Source: Janibacter cremeus
GTDB lineage: Bacteria; Actinomycetota; Actinomycetes; Actinomycetales; Dermatophilaceae
Reading direction: 5' to 3'
Assembly: GCF_029395675.1 (NCBI RefSeq)
Contig: NZ_CP115184.1
Coordinates: 2,480,001-2,544,000 of the forward strand
Length of the DNA: 64,000 nt
Shown: positions 16,772 to 25,330 of the stretch, piece by piece
Position numbering within the stretch: the stretch's first letter is position 1
How the letters are laid out: every line of letters starts with the position of its first letter
The notes under the pieces: model-generated
The model's input: only the letters and a program-made list of their open reading frames with translations
The model's database searches: none
What the model was told of the DNA's origin: nothing
Translations under genes and position numbers: made by a program

Positions 16772-17815
16772 TCAGCCCTCGGACTTCTCCCAGTACCGCA
16801 TCATCTGGCGGCGGCCGTGGGTGAGCTCCCGCAGGTCCACGTCGCTGTCGAAGCTCGAGCCGAGAGCCCCGGCGACGGTCCCCATGGAGGCGCTCAACCA
16901 CGCGATGTTGAGGTAGTTGCGCACCGAGCTCTGCCTGCCGATGGTCTCCGTCATGAAGCTGGCGTCGATGACGACGAGGGCCGCGGTGAAGATGCCCAGG
17001 AAGAGCGCGAGGTACAGGAGGGAGACGGAGGCCGCCAGGGTCACCAGCGTGGAGGCGTTGTACATGCGCGCCTCCCTCAGCGAGTTGGTGCTGTGGCGGC
17101 TCTCCCACAGGCCGTTGCCCACGGTCAGCCACCCCACCATCACCACGATCGTCATGACCGAGATGAGTCCCAGCCGCCAGGTGGGCAACGCGTCGGCCAT
17201 CTTCCAGATGGAGGAGAAGAAGATGCCGAACGCACCCGTGGCGCTGGCCGCGGCGAAGGCTCCCGAGAGCTTGGGGGCGGTGGCGAGGGGCTCGTTGGTG
17301 CGCACCATGCCGAGCACGAGACGCGCTCGCCCGGACCACCACCAGGGCGACGCGACGTAGTAGGACTCCTCCGACCCGGAGCCTTGGGTGTGGACCACGC
17401 CGCAGTCGAGGTCTGGAAGCTCGTCCTCGGTCCCGTCGCTCCGAACGGCCACGTCCAGAGACTGGAGGATGACGCCCCTCAGGCGTTTCGTGAGGTTGAA
17501 CCAGCCCAGCGCGGGCAGCGAGATGATCACCAGCGAATCGGCCGGGTGCATGGCCGTCATCTTGGGCCGGTGGCCGGCGGTACGGGGGATCTCGGTGACG
17601 ATCACCGTCGCATCCACACCGTGCTCCTGCGACCAGCCTCGTACCGACTCCAGATCGAGGGTGCCGTCGTCGCGCAGCGGGATCTGTTGCCGGTCGTGCC
17701 GGAAGGAGTAGCGACCGTCCTGCGCCACCCAGTCCAGGAACCGCTCGACCAGGCGGGAGGGCAGCCCGGGGTCGGCGAAGATGTCCACCTCGATTGGCTC
17801 GCTCATGTCACGCAT
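16772..17815 (-). CDS. Hypothetical multi-pass membrane protein
   Basis: 347 residues from ATG 17815 (or ATG 17806). The first about 150 residues are soluble and mixed alpha/beta with VDATVIVTEIPRTAGHRPKM and SLVIISLPALGWF segments; the rest contains about five hydrophobic helices. I recognise no characterised family; similar proteins of unknown role occur in other actinobacteria (recollection, not checked). It is divergent from the NYN/PIN-like gene, with about 140 bases between. No Shine-Dalgarno site decides the start. Confidence 0.65.
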   Translation of the reverse strand: MRDMSEPIEVDIFADPGLPSRLVERFLDWVAQDGRYSFRHDRQQIPLRDDGTLDLESVRGWSQEHGVDATVIVTEIPRTAGHRPKMTAMHPADSLVIISLPALGWFNLTKRLRGVILQSLDVAVRSDGTEDELPDLDCGVVHTQGSGSEESYYVASPWWWSGRARLVLGMVRTNEPLATAPKLSGAFAAASATGAFGIFFSSIWKMADALPTWRLGLISVMTIVVMVGWLTVGNGLWESRHSTNSLREARMYNASTLVTLAASVSLLYLALFLGIFTAALVVIDASFMTETIGRQSSVRNYLNIAWLSASMGTVAGALGSSFDSDVDLRELTHGRRQMMRYWEKSEG

Positions 17816-17952
17816 TTCAGCACCGACCGACGTGGGGCACCAACGCGGGAATGCTCGCCGGCCTTCCGGGGTCGTGAGCCATGGCCACTGTCGACATCGC
17901 ACACGTCCTCTTCTTCCTCTCCGTGTTGTGCGGGCATGGCAGGGTGGCGTGG

Positions 17953-18342
17953 ATGAGCGATCCGGCGTACGTGACGGTGGTGGTGGACGCGGCCAACTGC
18001 GTCGGCAGCGTCCCGGACGGCTGGTGGCGCGACCGGGCGGGAGCCACGCGGTGGCTGCGTGACTCCATCGCGCCGGACGGGCTGCGCCAGACCCTGCACC
18101 TGACCGAGGCACCGGAGGTCGTCCTCGTGGTCGAGGGACGAGCCCGAGGCGTCGAGTCGACCGAGGCGGTGCATGTGGTCGACGCGCCCGGCAGCGGGGA
18201 CGATGCGATCGTGGAGGTGGTCGAGCAGCTGACCGACCGGGGTGCGAGCGTCGTGGTCGTCACGGCGGATCGCGGACTCAGGGCGCGGGTGGCCGAGCTC
18301 GGGGCACGCACCGTGGGACCGAGGACGGTGCGCCCGGGCTGA
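17953..18342 (+). CDS. NYN/PIN-like putative ribonuclease
   Basis: 129 residues. Acidic motifs typical of the NYN/YacP PIN-like fold are in order: VVVDAANCVG at the N-terminus (Asp and Asn), GSGDDAIVEVV in the middle (Asp pair) and VVVTADRGLRARV near the end (Asp). These coordinate metal in RNA-cleaving enzymes of this superfamily. The start ATG 17953 has AGGGTGG upstream; the longer frame from 17881 adds an unlikely leader. Assignment rests on motif spacing. Confidence 0.65.
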   Translation: MSDPAYVTVVVDAANCVGSVPDGWWRDRAGATRWLRDSIAPDGLRQTLHLTEAPEVVLVVEGRARGVESTEAVHVVDAPGSGDDAIVEVVEQLTDRGASVVVVTADRGLRARVAELGARTVGPRTVRPG

Positions 18343-18348
18343 GCCAGC

Positions 18349-18392
18349 CGACCCGACGGACACGGCCCCGCCGCGGTCGGTCCGTCGGGTCG
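18349..18392. terminator. Long-stem hairpin between convergent genes
   Basis: Perfect 13-bp arms CGACCCGACGGAC / GTCCGTCGGGTCG with an 18-base loop lie directly after the NYN-like gene and before the stop of the convergent 82-residue gene. Confidence 0.65.
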
Positions 18393-18406
18393 CACTCGGC
18401 CCGCCG

Positions 18407-18655
18407 TCAGACGGGTGTGGCGGAGCGGACCGTCGGCGGCCCGGCGCTCTCGTCCTCCGCGACCGCGTCGATCTCCTTGACGAGGCGGTCGAACTCGCTC
18501 TCGTCGACTGTCACCCCGGCCGCGTCCAGCCCTTCACGGAGCTTGTCGGCGACCTTCGCGCGTCCCGCGCTGTAGTCCCACGACGTCGCGGTCTCCACCG
18601 CGGCCTGGGCGGCTTCGCGAGCAGCGTTCAGCTCTTCATCGGTGTACTGGGTCAT
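18407..18655 (-). CDS. Small acidic hypothetical protein
   Basis: 82 residues, strongly acidic, mostly helical (YTDEELNAAREAAQAAVETA, then KVADKLREGLDAAGVTVDE), no Cys, no hydrophobic segment. AGGAAGG precedes ATG 18655. I recognise no family. It is the first gene upstream of nothing obvious on its strand; the GntP permease begins far downstream on the same strand and ends about 100 bases away, so the two are separate units. Confidence 0.6.
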   Translation of the reverse strand: MTQYTDEELNAAREAAQAAVETATSWDYSAGRAKVADKLREGLDAAGVTVDESEFDRLVKEIDAVAEDESAGPPTVRSATPV

Positions 18656-18754
18656 GCCTGACCTTCCTGTCGGGTGCTCGTGATCTGCCCCCGGGCTTAC
18701 CCCGCGGGCGTGACTCCCATGCACGCGCGGCCACCTGCCCGGCGAAGTCCCTTG

Positions 18755-20170
18755 TCAGACGACCACCCAGAGTGCTCCCGCGATCAGGAACGCGGCCACG
18801 CCCAAGGTCGTCTCCATGACGGTCCACGTCTTCAGTGTCGTGGGCACGTCCATGTCGAAGAACTTGCTCACGAGCCAGAAGCCGGAGTCGTTGACGTGCG
18901 ACAGCACCGTCGCACCGGCCGCGATGGCGATGACCAGCAGGGTTAGCTGGACGTCGCCCAGCCCGGCTGCCTCGACGGGAGCCGCGATCAGGCCGGCGGT
19001 CGTCGTCAGGGCGACCGTGGCCGACCCCTGGGCCACACGCAGGAGCGTGGAGACGACGAACGCCTGCAGGATCAGCGACATCCCCACGTCGGACAGGGAG
19101 CTGCTCAGCGCCGAGCCGATCCCGCTGAGCTCCAGCACGCCACCGAACATGCCGCCGGCACCGGTGATGAGGATGATCGAGCAGATCGGTCCCAGTGAGG
19201 CGTCGAGGAGCGTGCTGACCTTGCCCATGGACATGTTGGGACGACCCAGCATGGCGATCGCGACCAGGACGGTGATCAGCAGCGCGATCGGTGTCTGACC
19301 CAGCAGGCTGAGGAGGTTGACCCATGTCGCGTCCTCGCTGATGGTCCCTGCCGCGCCCAAGGTCGCGAGCACCGTGTCGAAGGAGATGAGCACCAGCGGG
19401 ATCAGCAGCAGGCCGATGACGGCACCGAACGACGGCGGGGTGGCTCCGACGCGGGTGTCGTCCTCGCCGTTCTCCCTCAGGTCGAGCGGTCCGTCGCGGA
19501 CCTCACCGAAGGCCACCCCGGCCGGGTCGACGTAGACGCGGCGGCCGAGCGCGCGGGAGACCAGCATGACGCCCACGTACCAGGCCAGGACCGCCACGGG
19601 GATGCCGATGAGGAGGGTGACGCCGATGTCGGCACCGATCTGCTGTGCTGCCGCCACGGGCCCGGGGTGCGGAGGCACCATGGCGTGCATGGCGGCGAAT
19701 GCGCCGGCGGCCGGCAGTGCGTAGTAGAGGAGCGAGCCGCCGAAGCGTCGCGCCACGGTGAGGATGATCGGCAGGAAGACGACCAGACCGGCGTCGAAGA
19801 AGATCGGGAAGCCGAAGATCAGCGAGGCCACACCAAGGGCCAGAGGGGCACGTTTCTCGCCGAAGCGACCGATGAGCGTGTCGGCCAGCACCTGCGCGCC
19901 GCCGGTGACCTCGAGCAGGCGACCGAGCATCACGCCGAAGGCGACCAGCAGGGCGACCGAGGCGAGAGTGTCGGCGAAGCCGAACATCAGTACGTCAGGT
20001 ACCTGCGCGAGGTCGAAGCCGACTGCCAGAGCCGTCAGCACACTCACGAGGACGAGCGCGACGAAGGCGTGGAGCTTGACCTTCACGATCAGGAAGAGCA
20101 GCACCGCCACGGAGGCCGCTGCGATGAGGAGGAGGACCGTTGTGCCGTATACCGGTTCGATGGGTTCCAC
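18755..20170 (-). CDS. GntP-family gluconate/organic acid:H+ symporter
   Basis: 471 residues with about twelve to fourteen hydrophobic helices. GntP hallmarks are visible: FGFPIFFDAGLVVFLPIIL, then AMHAMVPPHPGPVAAAQQIG (the conserved PPHPGP loop) and VLSHVNDSGFWLVSKFFDMD near the C-terminus. Members import gluconate, idonate, D-serine or glycerate. GAGAGGA precedes ATG 20170. No kinase or dehydrogenase gene for the substrate is adjacent, so the substrate is open. Confidence 0.9.
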   Translation of the reverse strand: MEPIEPVYGTTVLLLIAAASVAVLLFLIVKVKLHAFVALVLVSVLTALAVGFDLAQVPDVLMFGFADTLASVALLVAFGVMLGRLLEVTGGAQVLADTLIGRFGEKRAPLALGVASLIFGFPIFFDAGLVVFLPIILTVARRFGGSLLYYALPAAGAFAAMHAMVPPHPGPVAAAQQIGADIGVTLLIGIPVAVLAWYVGVMLVSRALGRRVYVDPAGVAFGEVRDGPLDLRENGEDDTRVGATPPSFGAVIGLLLIPLVLISFDTVLATLGAAGTISEDATWVNLLSLLGQTPIALLITVLVAIAMLGRPNMSMGKVSTLLDASLGPICSIILITGAGGMFGGVLELSGIGSALSSSLSDVGMSLILQAFVVSTLLRVAQGSATVALTTTAGLIAAPVEAAGLGDVQLTLLVIAIAAGATVLSHVNDSGFWLVSKFFDMDVPTTLKTWTVMETTLGVAAFLIAGALWVVV

Positions 20171-20304
20171 AGGCGTTCCTCTCGTCGTGCGCCCGGGTGG
20201 ATCCGAGCGCCCTCCTCACGTTGCCCGACGAGACCGTCTGTGACAAGGACCACATGATGCGGGGACCGGCATGTTGGGACGTGGCACCGCCGCTCCCCTC
20301 TGCC

Positions 20305-20332
20305 CCGGTGGGGCGAGACCTCGCCCCACCGG
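20305..20332. promoter_or_regulatory. 28-bp near-perfect palindrome upstream of the GntP gene
   Basis: CCGGTGGGGCGAG and CTCGCCCCACCGG are perfect 13-bp arms separated by two bases, 135 bases before the permease ATG and 100 bases before the small plus-strand gene. The arms suit an operator for a dimeric regulator or a very stable hairpin; no regulator gene is adjacent. Confidence 0.55.
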
Positions 20333-20431
20333 TGAGTCCTCTTGGGTGACGTTTGGGCGCCACCACACCGGGAATGTCTATGACACGAGGGTCTTCCGGC
20401 ACTCGGAGGAACCAACTTAGGAGAGATGGAC

Positions 20432-20608
20432 ATGCTCAGAGGAATTGTCAGCAGGGTCACCGGCATGGCGCGTCGGTCGGCCGGCGGGGCACCCGCCGGC
20501 GGGCGTCGACGTCGCGCAGGAGTCGGTGGTGGTGTCGGTGCCAACCGCGAGATCGAGCGGGGCGCCCGGTCGGTTCTGCGTGGTCTGCGCCGCAAGCGCA
20601 TGCGCTGA
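20432..20608 (+). CDS. Small basic hypothetical protein
   Basis: 58 residues, very rich in Arg and Gly (LRGIVSRVTGMARRS, then GRRRRAG and SVLRGLRRKRMR). AGGAGA lies seven bases before ATG 20432 (ATG 20426 is too close to it). An amphipathic start followed by a basic tail could suit a membrane- or nucleic-acid-associated peptide. I recognise no family. The next gene starts 70 bases downstream on the same strand. Confidence 0.5.
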   Translation: MLRGIVSRVTGMARRSAGGAPAGGRRRRAGVGGGVGANREIERGARSVLRGLRRKRMR

Positions 20609-20677
20609 TCCCGCTGCCCTGTGGGTCGTTGGCGCGCGACGCGCATGACGATCTGACCAGAACTGATGGAGGCCCAC

Positions 20678-21853
20678 ATGAGCCATCACGACGTGGTGGT
20701 CATCGGGGGCGGCAACGCAGGACTCTCTCTCGCCGCCAAGTTGGTGCGCGACGGCGCCCAGGATGTCGCGGTCGTCGAGTCGGAGACCGTCCACCGATAC
20801 CGGCCGATGCTCAACTACGTTGGCAGCGGTGAGGCGAGGATGCGTGATCTGGAGCGGCCCGCCGCCACGGTGATGCCCGGTGGGGCCACGTGGATCCAGG
20901 ACCGGGTCGTCTCCTGCGACCCCGACGGGCCGAGCGTGACGACGCAGCGCGGCCAGACGATCGGCTGCAGGACCTTGGTCATCGCCACCGGACTCGAGGA
21001 GGACTGGGCCGCCACCCCCGGGCTCCGCGAGGGGTACGGCGCGGGCTGGGCCGGGTCAAGCTTCCTCGTCGAGAGCGCCCCGAGGGTGTGGCCCGCGCTG
21101 CGGGACCTGACCAGCGGCCGCGTGGTGTTCTCGGTGCCTCCCGAGCCGGCCCCCTGTGCGGCGACCGCTCTCAAGCCGCTGTTCATGGCGTGCGACCACT
21201 GGCGACGGCAGGGTGTTCTGCAGGACCTCGACGTCCACCTCGCGCTTCCCGGGCCCACACCCGTGGGCGTGCCCACGGCGGACCCGCACCTCGAGGAAGC
21301 GCTCACGGCATACGGCGTGCACGTGGTGCGCGATGCGCGCGTGACCGCAGTGGGCGCGCGAGCCGTGACCGTGACGACTCGCCATGGCGAGGCGGTCCTC
21401 GATGACCTCGCCTACGCGCACCTCGTGCCCACCTATCGCGCCCCCGACTGGATCGCCCAAGCCGGGCTGGCCGACGGGGGCGGGGCCGGCCCGGTCGATG
21501 TCGACCACGCGACCCTGCGCCACCGCCGCCACCCGGCGATCTGGTCACTGGGTGATGTTGCCAGTCTGGGCATCAGGCCCTCGGGAGGTGCCCTGCGCAA
21601 GCAGGTGGGGGTGCTTGCGGCGAACATCCTCGCGAGCCGTGCCGAGGACTTCGAGCACTACGACGGCTACACCGTCATGCCGATCACCGTCGCCCGGCAC
21701 ACGCTCTCCCTCGTCGAGATCGATCGCGAAGGGAGATCCGCGCCGTCCGTCCCGGCGCTCGACCTCGTCAAGCCACGGCGGCTGACATGGGCCGTGGACC
21801 GGTACGCGCTTCCGGTGACCTACTTCAGACGGATCCTGCGAGGCAAGGTGTGA
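20678..21853 (+). CDS. FAD-dependent oxidoreductase, sulfide:quinone oxidoreductase-like
   Basis: 391 residues. N-terminal dinucleotide fold DVVVIGGGNAGLSLAAKL, a second ADP-binding region, and a late FAD motif AIWSLGDVASLG. The segment PEPAPCAATALKPLFMACDHW resembles the Cys-containing loop of SQR (one redox Cys), and the C-terminal amphipathic region (VDRYALPVTYFRRIL) suits membrane association. A third SQR Cys near the C-terminus is not seen, so true sulfide oxidation is not certain. GGAGG precedes ATG 20678. It would fit functionally with the persulfide cassettes at 13.8 and 36.8 kb. Confidence 0.75.
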   Translation: MSHHDVVVIGGGNAGLSLAAKLVRDGAQDVAVVESETVHRYRPMLNYVGSGEARMRDLERPAATVMPGGATWIQDRVVSCDPDGPSVTTQRGQTIGCRTLVIATGLEEDWAATPGLREGYGAGWAGSSFLVESAPRVWPALRDLTSGRVVFSVPPEPAPCAATALKPLFMACDHWRRQGVLQDLDVHLALPGPTPVGVPTADPHLEEALTAYGVHVVRDARVTAVGARAVTVTTRHGEAVLDDLAYAHLVPTYRAPDWIAQAGLADGGGAGPVDVDHATLRHRRHPAIWSLGDVASLGIRPSGGALRKQVGVLAANILASRAEDFEHYDGYTVMPITVARHTLSLVEIDREGRSAPSVPALDLVKPRRLTWAVDRYALPVTYFRRILRGKV

Positions 21854-21923
21854 TCGCCGCCGCTGCCCACCGCCAACTCCACCGCTGACTGACAGGGCAA
21901 TCGGGATCAGTGGCGTTGGTTCC

Positions 21924-23018
21924 TCACTGTGCAGAAATCGCCTCGATGGCAGCGTTGGCCTTCGCCCGCGTGTCGTCGCTGATCGGGGCCGAACCGGCCG
22001 TCTCGGCGGAGGCCTGCTGACCCTCCTCGCTGACGACGTACGACAGCCACGCCTGCACGAGCGCGGCGGTCTCAGCGTCCTCGTACTGGGTGCAGGCCAG
22101 CTCGTAGGAGGCCAGGACGATCGGGTAGGTGCCCGCCTCTGTGGTCTCGCGCTCGATCTCGGTGGCGTAGTCGAACTGGCCACGCCCGTCGACCTGGGTC
22201 GAGGCGTCGAGGATCTTGGCGGCTGCCTCGGGGCTGGGCTCGACCCAGTCCTCGCCGACCTGGACCTTCGCGGCGTCGAGGTCGCCGATCTGGGAGACGT
22301 CCGCGTAGCCGATGGAGCCGTCGGCGGCCTCGATGGACTGGACGACACCGGTGTTGCCCTTGGCGGCGGTGCCACCGGAGACCGGCCAGTTACCGGAGAC
22401 CTCGTGCGGCCAGGCGTCGTTCGCAGCCACGGAGAGGTAGTCGACGAAGTTCTCAGTGGTGCCCGACTCGTCGGAGCGGTTGACCACCGTGATCGGCGTC
22501 GAGGGCAAGTCGGCGTCCGGGTTCTCCTTGGCGATCGCCTCATGGTTCCAGGTCGTGATCTTCTGGTTGAAGATCTTGGCCATGGTCTCGGGAGAGAGTT
22601 GCAGGTCGTCTACGCCCGGGATGTTGTACGGCAGAGCGATCGGCGAGATGTAGGCGGGGATCTCGATGAGGTTGCCCTTGCCACCGCACCGCTCCTGCGC
22701 AGCCGCGAGCTCCTCGTCGGCGAGGTAGGCGTCCGAGCCCGCCCACGGCACGGCGCCGGAGGCGAACTGCTCGCGGCCACCGCCCGAGCCGATCGGATCG
22801 TAGTTGACCGTGGCGTCCGGGTTGGCCCGGAGGAAGCCCTGCTTCCACGCGTCCACGGCGGCGGCCTGCGCGGACGATCCCGCGCCGGAGAGCGAGCCGG
22901 AAACTCCGCCCCCACCGGAACTTCTCTCGTTGGGTGGGGTGCAGGAGGCGATCGAGAAGCAGACGGCCACGGCAGCGGTTGCGGTCAGCACCGTGCGACT
23001 ACGGATGGAACGAATCAC
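21924..23018 (-). CDS. pstS: Phosphate-binding lipoprotein PstS (orphan)
   Basis: About 364 residues from GTG 23018. A lipoprotein signal peptide with lipobox FSIASC precedes a Gly/Ser-rich linker and a PstS domain: GAGSSAQ, VNYDPIGSGGG (phosphate loop), then VVNRSDESGTTENFVDYL, the second ligand loop. It captures phosphate for a PstCAB importer. No pstC, pstA or pstB lies downstream; the next gene is convergent, so this copy works alone or with a remote permease. The start is uncertain because no strong SD is seen. Confidence 0.88.
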   Translation of the reverse strand: MIRSIRSRTVLTATAAVAVCFSIASCTPPNERSSGGGGVSGSLSGAGSSAQAAAVDAWKQGFLRANPDATVNYDPIGSGGGREQFASGAVPWAGSDAYLADEELAAAQERCGGKGNLIEIPAYISPIALPYNIPGVDDLQLSPETMAKIFNQKITTWNHEAIAKENPDADLPSTPITVVNRSDESGTTENFVDYLSVAANDAWPHEVSGNWPVSGGTAAKGNTGVVQSIEAADGSIGYADVSQIGDLDAAKVQVGEDWVEPSPEAAAKILDASTQVDGRGQFDYATEIERETTEAGTYPIVLASYELACTQYEDAETAALVQAWLSYVVSEEGQQASAETAGSAPISDDTRAKANAAIEAISAQ

Positions 23019-23172
23019 GTGGGTCAGAACTCTCGTGAGGGGGTGGAGGCAGCCGATGGCGAGCGGGTCGGAGGTGAAACCGCCGTTGGCCGTGCGCCCC
23101 ATGCTAAGCGGCCAGGGTCCACCCCGCGTGGTAGGTCACGTCCGCTCGGCGGGAGCGCTGCTAGCTACCAAA

Positions 23173-24561
23173 CTAAAAGCCGCCCGAGTCCTTCGCCATG
23201 TTCGAGAACCGCGCGTAGTGCCCCTGGAAGCCGAGCACGATGTCGGCCGTCGGGCCGTTGCGATGCTTGGCCACGATGATGTCGGCCTCGCCCTCACGCT
23301 CGGAGTCGGGATCGCGGTCGCGGTGCAACAAGATCACGAGGTCGGCGTCCTGCTCGATGCTTCCACTCTCACGCAGGTCGCTCATCGCCGGACGCTTGTC
23401 GGTGCGCTGCTCGGGTCCACGATTCAGCTGGCTGATCGCGATCACCGGGACCTCGAGTTCCTTGGCCAGGAGCTTGAGCGCACGGGAGAACTCCGAGACC
23501 TCCTGCTGGCGGGACTCGACCTTCTTGCCCGAGGTCATCAGCTGCAGGTAGTCGATGACGATGAGCTTGAGGTTGTGCTGCTGCTTCAGCCGTCGCGCCT
23601 TGGCCCGGATCTCCATCAGCGCGAGGTTGGGCGAGTCGTCGATGTAGAGCGGGCTGTCGCTGATCCGGCCGACGACGCGGGAGAGCTTGCGCCAGTCGGG
23701 GTCGCTCATCTTGCCGCGACGCAGGTGCTGCAGCTGGATGCTCGCCTCCGCGGCGAGCACACGCATCGTGATCTCGCTGCGGCTCATCTCCAGGGAGAAG
23801 ATCGCGGTCGCCATGCCGTGGTGGATCGCCGCCGCGCGGGCGATGTCCACACCCAGCGTACTTTTTCCTACGGCCGGCCTGGCCGCGATGACGACCATCT
23901 GCCCCGGGTGCAGACCGTGGGTCAGCTCGTCGAGGTCGTGGAATCCGGTGGGCACACCGGTCATCTCGTCGGTGCGACCGGCGGCGACCTCGATCTCGGT
24001 CATCGTGTCGTTGAGGGTGTCCCACAGCGGGGCGTAGTCCTCGCCGCCACGCTTCTCCGCGACCGTGTAGACCTCGGCCTGGGCCTGGTTGACGATGTCC
24101 TCGACGTCACCGCCGCCCTGGGCGTAGCCCATCTGGACGATCTTGGTCCCCGCCTCCACGAGCCGGCGCAGCACGGCCCGCTCGGCGACGATCTGCGCGT
24201 AGTAGCCGGCGTTCGCCGCCGTCGGGACCGACTGGATGAGGTCGTGCAGGTAGGCCTGCCCACCCGCGCGCTGCAGGTCGCCGCGCTTGCTCAGCTCGTC
24301 GGCGACGGTGATCGCGTCGGCCGGCTCGCCGCGGGAGTACAGGTCGACGATCGCGTCGAAGATCAGCTCGTGGGCCGGCCGGTAGAAGTCCTTGCTGCGG
24401 ACCGCCTCGTTGACGTCACCGATGGCGTCCTTGCTCAGCAGCATCCCGCCGAGCACCGACTGCTCCGCGCCGACGTCCTGCGGGGGGAGCCGGTCCGCGG
24501 GAGGCGAGGAGGAGTAGGAGGCGTCACCGTAGACGCTCGATTCCAACTCGCTCGTCGTCAC
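23173..24561 (-). CDS. dnaB: Replicative DNA helicase DnaB
   Basis: 462 residues, full length. N-terminal DnaB domain (PQDVGAEQSVLGGMLLSKDAI), linker, then the RecA-like helicase core with Walker A ARPAVGKST, LEMSRSEITMR, Walker B LKLIVIDYLQLM and the C-terminal LHRDRDPDSEREGEADIIVAKHR loop. It unwinds DNA ahead of the replisome. GTG 24561 has AAGGGGA about seven bases upstream. No intein is present. Unlike the common rpsF-ssb-rpsR-rplI-dnaB order, no ribosomal gene is adjacent. A cluster of DnaA-box-like sites lies directly upstream. Confidence 0.95.
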   Translation of the reverse strand: MTTSELESSVYGDASYSSSPPADRLPPQDVGAEQSVLGGMLLSKDAIGDVNEAVRSKDFYRPAHELIFDAIVDLYSRGEPADAITVADELSKRGDLQRAGGQAYLHDLIQSVPTAANAGYYAQIVAERAVLRRLVEAGTKIVQMGYAQGGGDVEDIVNQAQAEVYTVAEKRGGEDYAPLWDTLNDTMTEIEVAAGRTDEMTGVPTGFHDLDELTHGLHPGQMVVIAARPAVGKSTLGVDIARAAAIHHGMATAIFSLEMSRSEITMRVLAAEASIQLQHLRRGKMSDPDWRKLSRVVGRISDSPLYIDDSPNLALMEIRAKARRLKQQHNLKLIVIDYLQLMTSGKKVESRQQEVSEFSRALKLLAKELEVPVIAISQLNRGPEQRTDKRPAMSDLRESGSIEQDADLVILLHRDRDPDSEREGEADIIVAKHRNGPTADIVLGFQGHYARFSNMAKDSGGF

Positions 24562-24956
24562 TTGCCGGTCCCCTTCGTCAACGTCCCGGACCCCCGCCAA
24601 GGAGTCCCGCGCCCCACCAGGAGAGGGACGTCGAAGCAGCCTCGCACCCCCTGCCGACAACGCCAAATGGTCCTGTGGACAACCTGTGGACGGAGTGTGG
24701 ACGACGCGCCATCGGCGTGTGCACAGCCCGTGGAGAACTCTGTGGATCTCTCCGCCCCGTTGTCCACGACACCCCGTCTGACCTGCGAAAACGCCATCCA
24801 CCGAGTGTGGAGCGAGATTCTTTTCTCCAGAACTCATCCACAAGCACCGATGCGGCCCGAGTCACACTTCCCCCGAGAGCGCAACCCCTTCGTCGGCCAG
24901 CGGTCACCTCGCGGACACCCGGCTACCAAGCGGTCACAAACCCGGATCCGGGCGTA
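24562..24956. promoter_or_regulatory. 395-base gene-free region upstream of dnaB with DnaA-box-like sites
   Basis: No gene is visible. Between 24674 and 24842 several 9-mers resemble DnaA boxes: TGTGGACAA (24674, perfect TTGTCCACA on the minus strand), TGTGGACGG (24685), TGTGGACGA (24696), TGTGGATCT (24741), TTGTCCACG (24760) and TCATCCACA (24834). The first three are spaced exactly 11 bases apart. A locally AT-richer stretch around 24815-24835 lies among them. It probably holds the dnaB promoter; DnaA control or titration is inference. Confidence 0.6.
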
Positions 24957-25232
24957 TCATCCGGCGCGCTCGTACCGCTGCCGGGAGCGCTCCCTCGCCT
25001 TGGCCGCCTCGACCTCACGGTCCTTGGGCGCGGCACTCGTCACGAGGTGGTCGAGCAGGTGCTGGGTGGCGGCCGCGACCTCCTCCACCGCCTCGTCGAA
25101 GGCGGCCTGGTTGGCCTGGCTCGGCTTCGTCGATCCGCTGACCTTGCGCACGTACTGCAGCGCGGCGGCCCGGACCTCCTCGCTCGTCGCGGGGGGCTCG
25201 AAGTTGTGCAGCTGACGGATGTTTCGGCACAT
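24957..25232 (-). CDS. DUF2277 family protein
   Basis: 91 residues beginning MCRNIRQLHNFEPPATSEEV, the highly conserved start of DUF2277, with KVSGSTKPSQANQAAFDEAV in the middle and a basic KARERSRQRYERAG tail. Family of unknown role, common in actinobacteria. ATG 25232 has GAGGAGG upstream; the in-frame upstream extension to 25283 lacks support. Lies upstream of dnaB on the same strand, but 395 bases away, and is divergent from the MFS gene. Confidence 0.85.
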   Translation of the reverse strand: MCRNIRQLHNFEPPATSEEVRAAALQYVRKVSGSTKPSQANQAAFDEAVEEVAAATQHLLDHLVTSAAPKDREVEAAKARERSRQRYERAG

Positions 25233-25330
25233 GGCCTCAAGTCTCCTCCTCGGCACGGTGCGGGGCACCCCCTTCGCCGCCATGCGTGCCGAAAGAACCT
25301 ATTTGTCTGTTGCACACGTCTTGCCGGACC

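Noticed and set aside
24562..24956. DnaA-box cluster as the chromosome origin
   Set aside because: No dnaA, dnaN, rpmH, rnpA or parAB gene is near, and most boxes are imperfect. A regulatory or titration site is more likely.
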